Notes under the pieces: generated by a model | Databases searched by the model: none | What the model was told of the DNA's origin: nothing | What the model saw: only the letters and a program-made list of their open reading frames with translations | Program-made: the position numbers and the translations under genes | Shown: positions 10,945-24,007 of the stretch, one piece after another | How the letters are laid out: each line of letters starts with the position of its first letter | How positions within the stretch are numbered: the first letter of the stretch is position 1 | DNA from: Anisus vortex | Taxonomy: Eukaryota > Mollusca > Gastropoda > Planorbidae | Length of the DNA: 64,000 nucleotides | Direction of reading: 5' to 3' | NCBI GenBank assembly: GCA_949126835.1 | Contig: OX421499.1 | Location: 22,134,990-22,198,989, forward strand

Positions 10945-13420
10945 AAAGGGTTAAAAAAGAAGAATATGTAGATAGCATAATTTTTTTTTAAATCTATAAA
11001 GCCGAGTAAATTGCTGCAAAAAGCAGGTCTGGGTGCTTATTCTAAACCCGGAGAAATGAGGCCCAATAAGTAGGAAAATTAATAATCTAGGAATGAAAAT
11101 GAATCCCAACAACTGATTCCCGCAGATGGTCTTGGTTAATAAACATTTTTGAACGAACATTTAAAAAAAAAGGCATCCTGAAGACGGAGTCAGTGGTCTT
11201 TTGTGACGCAAAAACATTATTGAAAACCAAATCTTTAAAATTCGTGGAAAATATAATTTAAACTTTTTTGGGTTTGAATATTCTATGTTAATCCTAAGAG
11301 TAAGTCTATAGTTTTTAACCTATGAGCTAAGCAAAAATATTTAGTTTAGCCAATAACCATGAAGATATGAAAACTACCCTGGAATAATGACAGTCTATTT
11401 TGAGTTACAACCCAGCGTCATTCGTTGTATGTTTCTTTATATTGCGACCAAGAAAAACAAATAGTCCTTGAGCATACTCCAAATTATGGTGTCGTGCTAA
11501 ACTCAAACATACAAACTTTATTGGTGCGTAAAACCAATTATTTTTAGGTTTTCTTATTCATAAATAAATTGACTTTTAGTAAATAACAAGAACGATCTTT
11601 TTCTTTCAATAATATTTCTTACATTTGTCGCCAATTTTTCTCAACATTATGTTACGTTGCATTACTTGAGCAAGTTTTGTTTTTAAGTTGTGTAATTGTC
11701 GGACTAAAATTATTTACTTTAGGTAAGAACTAATTACAGCATGTTGATTTCAGGTCAATTCAAACGTAAATTAGTTTTTATTGAACTTTGTATTAAACCT
11801 TTTCAAATATGTCGTTTTCTCCTTGGTTATAAGTTTAATAAATAAATGATTTTAGATGTGCCGATTTCGGATTTAGAGACCTTTTTAAAATGACAAGGTT
11901 ATTAGCGTTTTCAATTTTACGGCACATGTGACAGTGTATGCGGTCTGCACCAGCTATGTGCTTGTAATATACATTATGGCTGACATGATTAATTAATGAG
12001 AAATATATTTTTATATTCAACATATTTTACTTTATTATTTCGAGGCATCTACGGCAGGTCCGCATCGGGCAGCAAATACCCACGTTATTCTATTAGAGGG
12101 CACGATATTTCTAACAAGAATATGACAACAAAAGTGGTATTTATTTTTCTAGAATATCGTGATCCATGTTATATGGGCTTGTGGCATTGTGCATTTTGTT
12201 TTAATACTATCCGTACATTTAATTAGTCTAAGCAGGAAGAACTTGTCCAGTCGAGTAGAATTCCAATTAAGCAGGAAGAACTTGTCCAGTCGAGTAGAAT
12301 TCCAATTTGTAAAAGATTCTAATTTTCTATACATACAACAATATTGCAAGGTCAATTATATTTGGTAAGTATACAGCTTTCAAAAAGAGTTTAGCTATAA
12401 TAAATAAAATGAAACAATAAAAATAAATACATAGTATGCTTACTATAGAAGAAACACACTTATGTAACAACAAAAGGAAAAAAAACTCAAAATATTCTTT
12501 ACCTTTTCACGTGTATTTACTAGTAAAGAAATGCAATTCTACGAAAGTTTCATTGTGATTCTAGGCCAACTCAAACAGCTAAATGCAGTCACAAGCTATG
12601 TAGATCCATATGTTCAACCATAACCGGTTCTGTGCACGTAATGATTTTTCGTTCCAGATATAAATAGGTACAAGTTCGATCTTGCAATTTCTGTAAACTG
12701 CTCAACAACCGCTACCTTTATATTTTTTTAATGACATCGTACTGCAGTACTGCTCCAATTCCTTTCACGTTGTAAATCTTTAAGGCCAATGTAAAATGAA
12801 TTAACACATATAATATTCATCCTCAAGGCCACATAACGAATTTTACTAAGTCTATATTAATATTATAATCAATCTGTAATATAAATTATGTTAGAGATAT
12901 TTCTTTGTAATCCTCGACTTAATAAAGTTAAACGTAAATTGTATGTATCAAACCATACCAATTAATTTTTAGTTGACTATATTAGGTAGTCCTGAAGTTA
13001 TTTAGAAATCGTAAACTCAAGGGAGAAATACTTTATTTTATATGAGGTTAAGACTTACATTCAAGTAAGTATATTTCCATTTAGGTTCGGATACGTTTTA
13101 TGTTTACCGTTTGTGATGTCAGCATTATAAATACAATGATAGACTCAGTGTACTTCTAGCTATGTCAATATTACACACACTCTATGCCAATATAAATTGT
13201 AAGGATGCATTAATGTTGTACATCTGTCTTTTATTAACCTAACGTGTGTAAGAGCAAAAATAAATAAATACATTAGGAACTAACATACAAGGAGGTGAGC
13301 ACTAGCTAGCTATCATCAATTTATATGTAATATTATCAGTTGTTAACATGTTGACCGCTAAAGGTGTTGATTTGGGCACACAGTTTCGTTGAATTTCACA
13401 CCTCACCTGACATGTGGAGT
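10945..13420. other. Intergenic sequence
   Basis: AT-rich. A 39-bp tandem duplication (unit AAGCAGGAAGAACTTGTCCA and following bases) lies at 12230-12307. Otherwise nothing recognised. Confidence 0.5.
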
Positions 13421-13424
13421 AAAT

Positions 13425-13920
13425 TGTTAGGGGTGTCGTATTGATAATTAGTCGCGGAAAGCTTTAAGATGATAACAAGATAGGGAAGGGCAGCGAAATT
13501 AGACAATAGGCGAAACTCTTTTGAATGGTCAGTCCAGGTGTCGGCAATGACGACAATTTGGTTTGACAGTCTGGACAGATAAGTCCTGGGCGCCTATCTT
13601 AAATCGATTGGCGATTAAATCATGGGCTTAATCCACGCGTTTGAAAACCGGACGGGTCCATTTTGTTGACAACCCCAATATAAACTCGGACCAAAACCAC
13701 AAACACCACTTCTTCTGTGTAAGAACTTATACAAATACGTTGTTAAACGTCTGGAAATCACATCGAAACGTTTAACAATATATATATATAGTTATCGGTT
13801 ATATTTTCTTTTACAGGACTATTACATTCAGTAAGTGGGCTTTCGTGACTAATTCTTAAATTTTAGATTGTAAAGATTCCCAGGAATACCCTCCGAACCC
13901 GGTGGTAACAAATCAAACAA
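13425..13920 (+). repeat. Possible solo LTR or LTR fragment
   Basis: A GC-richer block begins TGTTAGGGGTGTCG and has a TATA-like CAATATAAACTCGG at about 13675. No second LTR, target duplication or coding sequence was found, so boundaries are guesses. Confidence 0.25.
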
Positions 13921-14179
13921 ATCATAGCCTTCACCGTGATTGGACCACCGGACTTTCGGTAATCTCTGTGTTAGTCTAGCGAGTTCCATAATATCAGCCT
14001 TTAACTCCTGTCTTTATTGAAAAGCGTCGACTAGTTATTTAAATAAGAGATTAGGACCATTGAATTATCAAAAATCAAAACCTTATAATAGTAGGAACAT
14101 AACAAATAAACGTCAATATTTTGACCAGGTTTCATGTCATGCAGATTACTCTTTTACTTTATATCAGAGCGATTGTAGT

Positions 14180-14528
14180 GCCTTGTGAGTGTGTGTGTGT
14201 GTGCAATGAAAGTTGAGACTCATTGGTTTGTCCTTGTTCATAATTCAATGTACATTGTTCAGCAAAAGGGGGAAGGTAAACAAATCCAAATAGTAACTGT
14301 GTGTAACACACACCCAGATGTCATGTCAAGTCACTCGTGATCATTACATACCTCAGCATTTAACTTGAGACACAAATAAACCTTTCTAGATTTACTTATA
14401 GAATCATGTATTCTTTTCAAAAGATATTCGCATCACAATGTATTCGTCTATCTATCTATCTATATATCTATCTATCCATTTATCTATCTATGTAAAGATA
14501 TATATATATATAAAGAGAGAGAGAGATT

Positions 14529-14559
<31 letters not shown>

Positions 14560-16320
14560 AGAGAGTGAGAGAGAGATAGATAAAGAAATCGACACTCATA
14601 GGAGCGGTCCTTTTCCCAATAAAAAAAACCCACATAATTTCACGCTTTTTTTTACTTCTTCCGAGAATTAAAACATATATTTCAACTCATGACGATTTAA
14701 AAAACTAAACCCAAAATAAAGATACATTTGCATATTATTCTCTACAGAAGTAGCATGAGTAGCATAAAAGATAAGATGAAATAATAAGATGTACACATAT
14801 TTGGGTGTAGATAAAAAAATAAATTCAAACTCCACTTTAAAAAACGCCATACAACTACCTTTGTAACAATACATAATGATGTGATCCTAAATATTTAAAA
14901 AATATATAGGGATACATATGTCTAAACATTAAATTCTCTTATCTCACTAACAACAAGAATAATTAGAAATAGATTCAGTTTTAAATTTCCTATTAAACAA
15001 AACATACTAGGCTTGAGTTTTGTTTCATTGACATTTACTTAGCGTATTGGAATGTAACAAATGTGGCAAGTTGAGACCAAAAGCTGACACAGCAAAAAAG
15101 GAGGAAGCAAAATGACACAAACAAACTGCTGATGTAATATATTCTTGAAAAGCTACAACTGGGTGTTGTACACAAAAATTCCATATCACTCGTGACCATA
15201 AAGGTTTTTACTATTCAACTTGTCATGTAAATAAACATTTCTTGGCCTATATTTACTTATGTATTTTATATTGGGGTTTATTTCCATTGTAAGAGCTTTA
15301 TCTACCTCTTTCAACGTACACACACACAGACACACACATATAAATACATATTAATACATCGACACACGCGCCCCTTATAAAAAAAAAAGTAGAGACTTAA
15401 CTGTTAAGCCATTTATTTTTATTTTTTTTTGTAACTGTACACCAATAATAAAAAGAAAAAGAACATAGACTCTCAATTTTAATTTTTTACGACGCAGTTG
15501 TGAACGTAAAGATTTTCTTATAACATGTCATTTGTTAACTCCTTTTTTAAAAAACTATTTTATATGTATTAGCTATAACACATTCATTTGAATTGCCTAC
15601 TCATGCACATATTAACGTATATAAATAACCTAAAAATTAAAACAAGTATATACGCAGTCCATGGCTTTAATGTTTATTATTAATAAATAATTGTAACGTG
15701 TAAGATGAAATGATAAGATGTACACATGTTTGGTTGTACATTTGTTTATTCCTATTTCTATTTCTATCTACAATCTACAATCTACTTTTTGTGCAAAAAT
15801 ACTTAGTGGTACAATCATAGTGTATTCAATGTGCATAAAAATGAGAAGGCAATATATATTTTTTTTAAAGTACAAATTGTCCCAATAACAAATACAATAA
15901 TAATACATTGATTCAGTTTTAAATTTCCTATTAACCGATATATGCTAATGACACAAGGCAACACAAGCCTACGGTTAATCTAATAACTTTTTTCAAAAGC
16001 TATCTCTCGACGTTATTTCCAAAAATGTCACTCCTGATCCTTTTATATGTTTTATCATTCAATATGTAAAGCAAATAAACCTTTGTGTATTTACTTATGT
16101 ATAGATATTTTTTGAAAAATCAATTCATGTAAATAAAATGCAATGTAATACAATGTAAATGCACAACTTGATAAAAAAATATAACATGGGCACTTACGTC
16201 CCTTATCAATAGGGACTAGACTATTACACATCATATTTGAAATAGGTGTAAAATATTTTAAGAAATCATTTCCTTTTAACTGCACACAGAAAACAAATAA
16301 TCTTTTAACTTTTGTTTCTA
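14180..16320. repeat. Degenerate tandem array, three units of about 0.9 kb
   Basis: Recurring blocks near 14330, 15170 and 16020 (TCACTCGTGA..AT, then AAATAAACnTTTC...TTTACTTAT). Also near 14780 and 15705 (AAGATGTACACAT.TTTGG.TGTA), and near 14975 and 15910 (TTCAGTTTTAAATTTCCTATTAA). The first unit carries CTAT and GA simple repeats at 14450-14580. The third unit holds the exon-like sequence 16190-16271. Confidence 0.7.
16190..16271 (-). pseudogene. Exon-like sequence resembling the middle of SAMHD1
   Basis: An excellent acceptor (GTTTTCTGTGTGCAG) and donor (GTAAGT) bound 82 bp encoding LKGNDFLKYFTPISNMMCNS then LVPIDKG. FLKY......N resembles the SAMHD1 RFIKFARVCEVDN region, but weakly. It lies downstream of the gene A stop and upstream of gene B, out of collinear order, inside a degenerate tandem array, so a relic exon of a third copy is my best guess. 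Confidence 0.3.
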
Positions 16321-17103
16321 CTTTTCCGTTTTAAAAAATTAAAACATATTTATGACATTTAATGCTACGACACCATTTAAAAAACACAACGACAAAATAT
16401 ATTTGTTCATAATATATAGGCAACATGTTAAATTATTGAATAGCCATTTACAGGTAATGTCAATAAGCACTCGTTGATAATAACCATATGGTTCCTCTTG
16501 TTATGTAGTTAGGTGTATTAATGCCTAGCAAGAGTGTTATCATTAGTAAACGCATTGAATTCACGAAAGAAAGTTAATGAAGCAAGGTTGTAATTATAGA
16601 AAAAAGCATTTAATAGTACTTATTTGATATATTCAAATACTAGTAAATAGTAACATAAGTCTTTTTTTATTACAAAAAGATCACATAAATAATATTTCTT
16701 TTAGTGCAACATTAGGGTGTCTGAACAATTAATAAAAACTTATAAATATAACAGCTTGATTTAAAACTATTATATAATACCTGTTAGTGTCGACTGGAAT
16801 TTGTATTTTATACAGCATACATTCAAAGAAATAGCTTACAAAAGCAAATCAACACTAGTTCAGAAAAGACTTTAAAAATTTGAAACAAACAATCGCAATC
16901 AGTAAACAGTTTAATTATAAACAGATTAAGCTTGTTCTAAAAATAAGGCTTGTATTCAGATTCCTAAATGTTGACGAATGAACGAATGTTATTGTCTATA
17001 TACTTTTCAGAAACTACGTTAAAACATAATTCTATAGGCTAATATATTTGAGAGCAGTTATTTGTGTTTATGTCTGTTTTTTTCCTTGCTATTGTTTTGT
17101 TAC
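16321..17103. other. Region downstream of the gene A stop codon
   Basis: AT-rich 3' flank. A minus-strand ATTAAA near 16915 is a possible but weak polyadenylation signal. Confidence 0.35.
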
Positions 17104-17250
17104 TTAATTCTTTATTTCTTTCTTCAATTGATTAAAAGCCATTTTTAAAACTTCAAGCTTTTCTTTATTTTGTTCATTCTTAGTAGAAAAAGTTGCGTAG
17201 ACTCTAATTATAAGTTCATTGTGGTTCATGCCGTCTAGCAGTCTGCTTGT
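17104..17250 (-). CDS. SAMHD1-like: Gene A terminal exon: end of the SAMHD1-like lobe with stop codon
   Basis: Acceptor CATATTTCAG after a pyrimidine-rich tract, phase 0, then TSRLLDGMNHNELIIRVYAT, a lysine-rich helix (NKEKLEVLKMAFNQLKKE) and TAA at 17104-17106. It matches the SAMHD1 QLL....LIRVY..... segment. The protein stops soon after, without the longer tail (including the tail bound by lentiviral Vpx) found in primate SAMHD1. No strong AATAAA is seen just downstream. Confidence 0.82.
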   Translation of the reverse strand, partial: TSRLLDGMNHNELIIRVYATFSTKNEQNKEKLEVLKMAFNQLKKEIKN

Positions 17251-20200
17251 CTGAAATATGACATGAATAATTAGATCTAGTAATTTATAAAAAGAAATTG
17301 CATTTTCAAAATAATTATTTAACTGTGGAATTACAGTCAATAAATAATTGATTTTGAATTCATTCTATGCTCTAGTACAGCGTTTCCTAAATTTTGTTTT
17401 TTTCTGACCCGGGAATTTAATTACATCTAGGTTAACTTCGTGAGCTACTAACATTTTTATCACATTCTCAATGCTATAAAGTAAGATACAGCAGATATTA
17501 TGCAATTTCACAAAATCTTCATGTAATATGGGAGGTGTATACTTGGCCATAGTTAGAATTTTTTAAAAAGTAAAGTATCCTTCCGAGCAAACTGATCATA
17601 GCGCTGGCGAAGCAGCGATCACCAGTTTCTGTGGCCACGGCATACTAGGAGATGTGTGGCCAGCACAATGCCAAGCCGCCTTGACTTTGCCCCAACTAAT
17701 GTCAGGTACCCACCAGAGCTGGGTAGACTAAGTGACACCTTCAAGTGCTGTGGAAAAATCCTAGCCTCTACCAAGATTCGGCTACCGTGTACCATATTTA
17801 GAATACTGTTAAGAAATTATGACATACCAGCTTGGGACAAAATGAACCGTTATAGATATATCGCTAGTACATGTCAGTAAACAACCATTGTTTGTATTTG
17901 TGGGTAGGTATTTGAGTTTGTTTGTCTTTTTGAACATTATTTTTGGGACCTGATAATTATGTTTTTGTGGCCTGGTTCCGGGTCGCGAGAAGGATTTGTG
18001 AAGAACTGTTCGATCTAAACATAAAATTGTAATTAGGGTTTTAGATTTATGTATTAATTGTAACGACGGAATACAATTATTTATCGAGGTAAAAAACTAA
18101 GACGTGATTACTTTCAGGAGTTGAAATAGACTTTAACAAGTTGTTGTCATATTTTTAATTGAACGGTAACCCCCAAGATCCTGGACCAAATCCTTCAGAG
18201 CATAATGCTCCATTGGCATGAAAAACGTACGGTTTTCAAAGTGAAGCTTTAACTACAGCATGCATTGTTAGAAAAGAAGAATTTGTCCCCATATCAACAA
18301 CTGAACGATGGCCTAGCGTCAGTGCGTTCGGCTATCGTATCGAGGGCCCCGGGTTGAATTCCTCGAGACGGTTATGATATAGTGGTACTGAAAACTGGCT
18401 TCCGTTTTTTGCGCGTTATTAAGTTTTCGACACCTCTCGTACTAAATCGTCTAGGCAAAATCGACCATTCATGATAGAAAGATAATATAATTTTTTCACT
18501 CGATTGTACAGGAATAAATGGCCTTTATCACCGTATGTATTTAAAATTCATTGTTTATGTTAAATTATCTAAGAAAAATTGTTTATAAACACCACCAAAA
18601 AGCTGGTCATTATTCCTGTAAAAATCTGAAAGAATTATTAGTCTATATAGTATGGCCCATTTTGCCCAATGCGCAAGATAAACCCTATGAAATAGTATTT
18701 TACCGCCGTAAAAGCATGCGGCTGGTTAGCTAAGTCGACAGCGAGCTCGACTCCCAAGCGCCGCATCAGGGGTTCGACCCTCGGTGCAGGCAGCCATAAA
18801 TCCACCGCCGACTTGGAGAGGAGATGGGCGCCGCCAAGTCTACCAAGCCCAAGAGAGGACTAATGGACACCCAGTGTCCATTAGCTCCCCCCAACGACCG
18901 CCAAGGTTAAGGGACAAGAAGAAGAAGAAGAAGAAGAAAAGCATGCCCGCCGCGATCTCCGCTATTTGTTACCAATAAAGGCGTCGTATCGGATTTTATC
19001 ACTTTAGTAGTTAAGTAAAACTATTCAATATAATAGATTAATAATATAAAATGAATTTTATGTAAAAAAATTATGTTTATATTATTTTATTTATTATATT
19101 TTAATAAAATGTGTTAGATTTACCACCTTAAATCACTTGTTCTCGAGTCTCTAAACCCCTATTAAGTTTAAGGATAAGGCTAATTTTTTTCTTGTCATAA
19201 AATAAACTAAAATTACATTTATTTTAAAGTAGATATGCTAAAGATATTGAATTGATACTTTTTATTTCCAGGAAATAATATTATAATATGTAATTTGACA
19301 TGCAAACTGGATCTTCCATCTGTTGTCAATGTAAACAATAGTAAATTTGACCTTTGCTGGACTAGCAAAGCTATGGAAAGTATTATGAATTAAACGAATT
19401 TAGTGTAAAATTAGGAAGTTTTACCCAAATTGAACATAATTAAGAACATTTAATTTGAACGAGATAGTATTTTATTTAGTTTTTGTGGAAGCGAAGCTAT
19501 TTTAAATAAATGTACAAAAATATTGTCTAGCCTACACTCATACTACATAAGGCCTACAATATGCAATATCTGTGAGGCCTACTCCGACAAGTCTAATGTG
19601 GGTAATAAAAGAAATATTTTAATCTTTAGAATAATACAATACTATTATTATATTTGCGCTTAAAGAATATTTCTACCATGGCATATGTTTAATAATTCAT
19701 CGTTAGGGCTAAATCATTTTTTAAACAATTATTGAATAGTTGTTTCTCATGCGTAGGCCTAATAATAATAATTCTAATATAAGATCTAGCCTGAACTTAA
19801 AAGTTTATTGTAAATCCTCGATTCGTTATACGTTTATTGGCGGATATTATATATATTTATTATTATGTTTGTGAATTTCTATGTATTGCTTAGGAAAAAG
19901 TCTAATGACAATCAGTCATAATCAAATAGCCTGCATAGGGGGTCCTCCATTTATTATGTCAACTAAATACAGATAACTGGGTTGACAAAATTGACAGTAG
20001 TTGAAATGTGGGAGGGAAGGGAGTCAATAAAGTGACTTTATATAATACATTTCATTTATAAATGTTCATGCGTTTATACTAATTCATTCATCAACAGCCT
20101 GCCATTAAAATCATAGATTATACTGCATTGCCAACTTTCGTGGCCTTTATGCATATACACTCTGTATTCTGATCCTGATCTGGACCAAATAACAACAAAA

Positions 20201-23200
20201 TAGTAGGGTTGGGGAGGGGAAAATAGGGTAGAATCGTACCACTTTATATGTGTGTGGGGGAGGGGAAACGTGCACGGCAAGAGCAGTGGCGTAGCCAGGT
20301 ATTGACGCTAGGGGGGGGGGGGGGCGAAATTTTAGGAAAAAGGCCCCACTTTTAGAAATTTTCCAAGATTAATAGAATAACTAAGAATTTGTACATATCA
20401 TGTGTTATAATAATACTCTGTGCCTCAGGATACAGGGATACACACACTGTATAAAAGTGCAATTTTTATTTAACCATTCACGATTCTTTTTCTAGCAGCT
20501 AATAGTGATGGGAATTTCTGCAAAACTGATTGCATCTACTACTCATTATTGGGATGAACATCTAGTATCGAAAAGTATTTATAGAAACAAAGCAAATGCT
20601 CTAATGCAGGAGTCGGCATCCTTAGGCACGCGTGCCAGACTTGGCACGCAGAACAATTTTCAGTGGCACACGAGAGACCTCCAAGAATATTGTTTAATGC
20701 AAGTGTTTATATATATATCAAAAGCTTCTACTAAAATTAGGAAATTTTTTGTGATTTTTTTTAAAAAAGGTCAGATTTGCATTTTTTGTCTCCCTTGAAA
20801 AAAACTAAAAAGTATGAAAAATGATTTTTACATCGATATTTTTATATTTTACAAATGCACCACATTCAGGAAAAAAATGTGGTCTCTTCTCTACAAACTT
20901 TTGTATTTGTAAACAAAGTAACTTAGCCATAGCCAATATACTTTTTGAGTTAATGACTTCTAAAAATAGGACTTTTTGAGGTGGATAAAGGTATCCCACT
21001 TGTAAAATTTCAAAATTTGATACCTTTCTTAAAAATTAACATACAGTCATAACATTGGTATCAAAGTTCTTAGAATCATTTTGTCTTTCTATTAAACATG
21101 AAAAAGCTCAATAGCTTGATAAATTACATTCAGTTTTGAGTACCTAGATATAGAGTCGAAAATGGATTTTATAAAAAACTAATACACCTTTTAAAACATA
21201 AAAACATTTTACATATCAATAGTCAAGAGAAATATAACAATCATAAAAAAATCATTTACAATAGAAAGAATAATAATTGAGAAAGTAAAAGTGGATATAT
21301 TAAAGCATAAATACAAACACTCATTTTACCTGAATTATACTATATAAATGACCACAATGGATTGTACAAAGATTGAGAAGGAAATATAAAAAATGAATGT
21401 TTGCCAAACACTATAGACATGTCCCCGCGATACAAGGTCAATGTGCACCAAAATGAGGATTTCAATAACACATTGTCATTATAACTTCTTGCAGCAGGCG
21501 CTAATAAAACTATTAAAGCAATTCACGAAGGACTGGAAAATATCGGATAATTATATGTGTTCAGTGTTAATGTGTTCAGAAGCGCTAACAGGATTTTACT
21601 ATGGTTTTCAATGAAGGCAGCAACCGATATTGAATGTTTGCAGCAAAAATTCGTTAATCCCCGTGTTGATTTGACCCAAGCTGCAGCCTAAACGAGTAGT
21701 ATAGTATGGGAGGATTGAGGTGGACAGAAGAATTATGTGACGTCTGAAGATGCTGGCAGAGATCTGGCAAACGATGTGGGATTTTCAGCAGAATAAGAAA
21801 TGGTTCGCGTTATGAAGAGCATAGTTGGTAAAAGACATAAACACACAATTTGGATTTCCGATGGACGTCAAAAATCTTCTTTCTAACACCAATGTCGATT
21901 TTGAATATTTCTATGACACGGACATCAATGGTATCGAAAGTTTCACACAAATTGGAGCTTGCAAAATGCTGCCCAATAACCGATATAAAGCTCTACCAGA
22001 AACTCTTTTAAATCTTTTTGGTTTTATTGTGTCTTATAGAGACGATACATTTCAAAATCGTTGAATTTTACGGCAAAGTTCATTAACATTAGCAGTTTCC
22101 ATTTCAAGCTGTGAGCGTTTGTTTAGCAAATTGAAACTTATTTTGTTGCCTCTGCTTGTTGCAATGGACAAGATCGTCTCAGTGGTCCTGCTCTTCTTCG
22201 CATTGAAAAATAAACATTAAACTGTAGTACAAAATAAAAAAAAAGAAAGAAGACCATAAAATTAACCTAGCTAATGCATAACAAAAATGAATATAAATTT
22301 TTTATATGAAAAACGTTTTTTTAAAAAATCGATAAATTCTTAGCCTACCTTTAATTTTGCTATATTTCTAAAATCAAAAAAACTTTAGTAGTAAACACAA
22401 TGTGTCTACGAATCTAGTAGTGTTTCATAAAGTTGATAAATAATTGTAAGTAAAGTATCCCGTAAGACCAAATTGATCCATGGATGGATAACTAATTGTA
22501 AGTAAAGTATCCCGTAAGACCAAATTGATCCATGGATGGATAACTAATTAGCCTGAGATAAATTGGTCCACACTTTTAGTCACTACATTACTAGTAAGGA
22601 ACAATTACGCTTTCACGTAATACGCACTAGATCTTTCCGATTGGACGTAGGCTAATTGGATTATCTGACTCTTTCAGATTATCAAACTCAATGTTAATAT
22701 TCATATTCACTAGATATATAAGCCAGAGATTGGTGGAAATAGAATGTCCGTAGAGAGAGTTTCCTCTATCCGGGGCGCGCACGCTCACACGGCTTTGTGC
22801 ATTCTTCGGGCGACACGATCCCTTCATCACAGAGTGATATCCTAATTTTTCAGATAAAATGATATTAAAAAATGCATAAAGTTCTTGTACCTCTTTCAAC
22901 TCCATCTTTTCAGCTTTGTTCAAATCTTTTTTCGTGTAGACCTTGAGCCGGTGAATTGGGTTCTCATCTTTCATTCCAAAATCAAGATATGTTATCTATA
23001 ACACATATCAATAATATAATATTATTTTACATTTTTTATTTTATTCACAAATAAAAAGAACGGTATATAGATAGCCAGGCAGTTAAACACACATACAGTT
23101 AAAGGTTTGGATTGTTTAAGGCAGTGCTGTAGAATTTGACGCTAACCAAAAAGCTGTGAAAATATTTTATTTTGTTCGCATTCATTAAACGGTTATAGTT

Positions 23201-23936
23201 TCATATATTTGAGATTATAACTGTTAATTATATTAATCTCCTTATCGTTATAATAAAAGAAATTTAGTAGCCCACTGGTACTTTTTTTTCCTTAGTGGCA
23301 TTAATGACAGTAGTCTAGATTTTGAATCATAATTATTAATAAAGTAATTAAATTAGCATATTATTTATTAATTGGAAACTATTTTGTGGCAAAATATGTA
23401 GAATGTTTTTATTTATACATTAAATTGCCCGGCGTTGCCGGGTGAAAATAAAACAGGCCTGTATAAGCTACAGATAAAATTTTTATAAACTACAATGAAC
23501 AGAAAGCTACAAATCTAAAAAAATATTTAAATTTTTTTTTTAATGAAGAATTTTAGGAAAGTACTATACAATTTATATTGTAATTGGGTAAAGTATAGAC
23601 AAGTCTTTATATTTTACAAAAATCTAAATTGCCCGGTAAAATTCTTAGAATTACAATCCTTAAAAAAAAGCTTTATGAATCTAAAAAACATGAAGAAGAA
23701 AGGTATTACACTAACTCGAGAATCAAAACCCGAGTCGACCATGTGGCAGTCCGATACGTAAACTATTTAACTAGAGCAGACGTATGCCCGAAGTGTAATC
23801 GCAAAAATATAAGACAATAATGTCACGTGTCTATAAATTAACTAATATGATTGGATGAACGGACACGGTCTACTTTATATATAGCCTATATAGATGTCAG
23901 AAAAAAAAGATATAAAATTGATAAGCATCACTAGAT

Positions 23937-24007
<71 letters not shown>

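Noticed and set aside
14353..14400. Minus-strand block KVYLCLKLNAE before a GTATGT donor, superficially like the SAMHD1 KVLLDVKLKAE segment
   Set aside because: No proper acceptor, and the two tandem relatives of this block have stops; probably chance.
18720..18790. tRNA gene
   Set aside because: A- and B-box-like blocks belong to a SINE head; no complete cloverleaf was evident.
22627..22890. Continuation of the open frame beyond gene A exon 19 (CRPKNAQSRVSVRAPDRG...)
   Set aside because: No SAMHD1 similarity past the GTACAAG donor, and the terminal exon joins perfectly at that donor.
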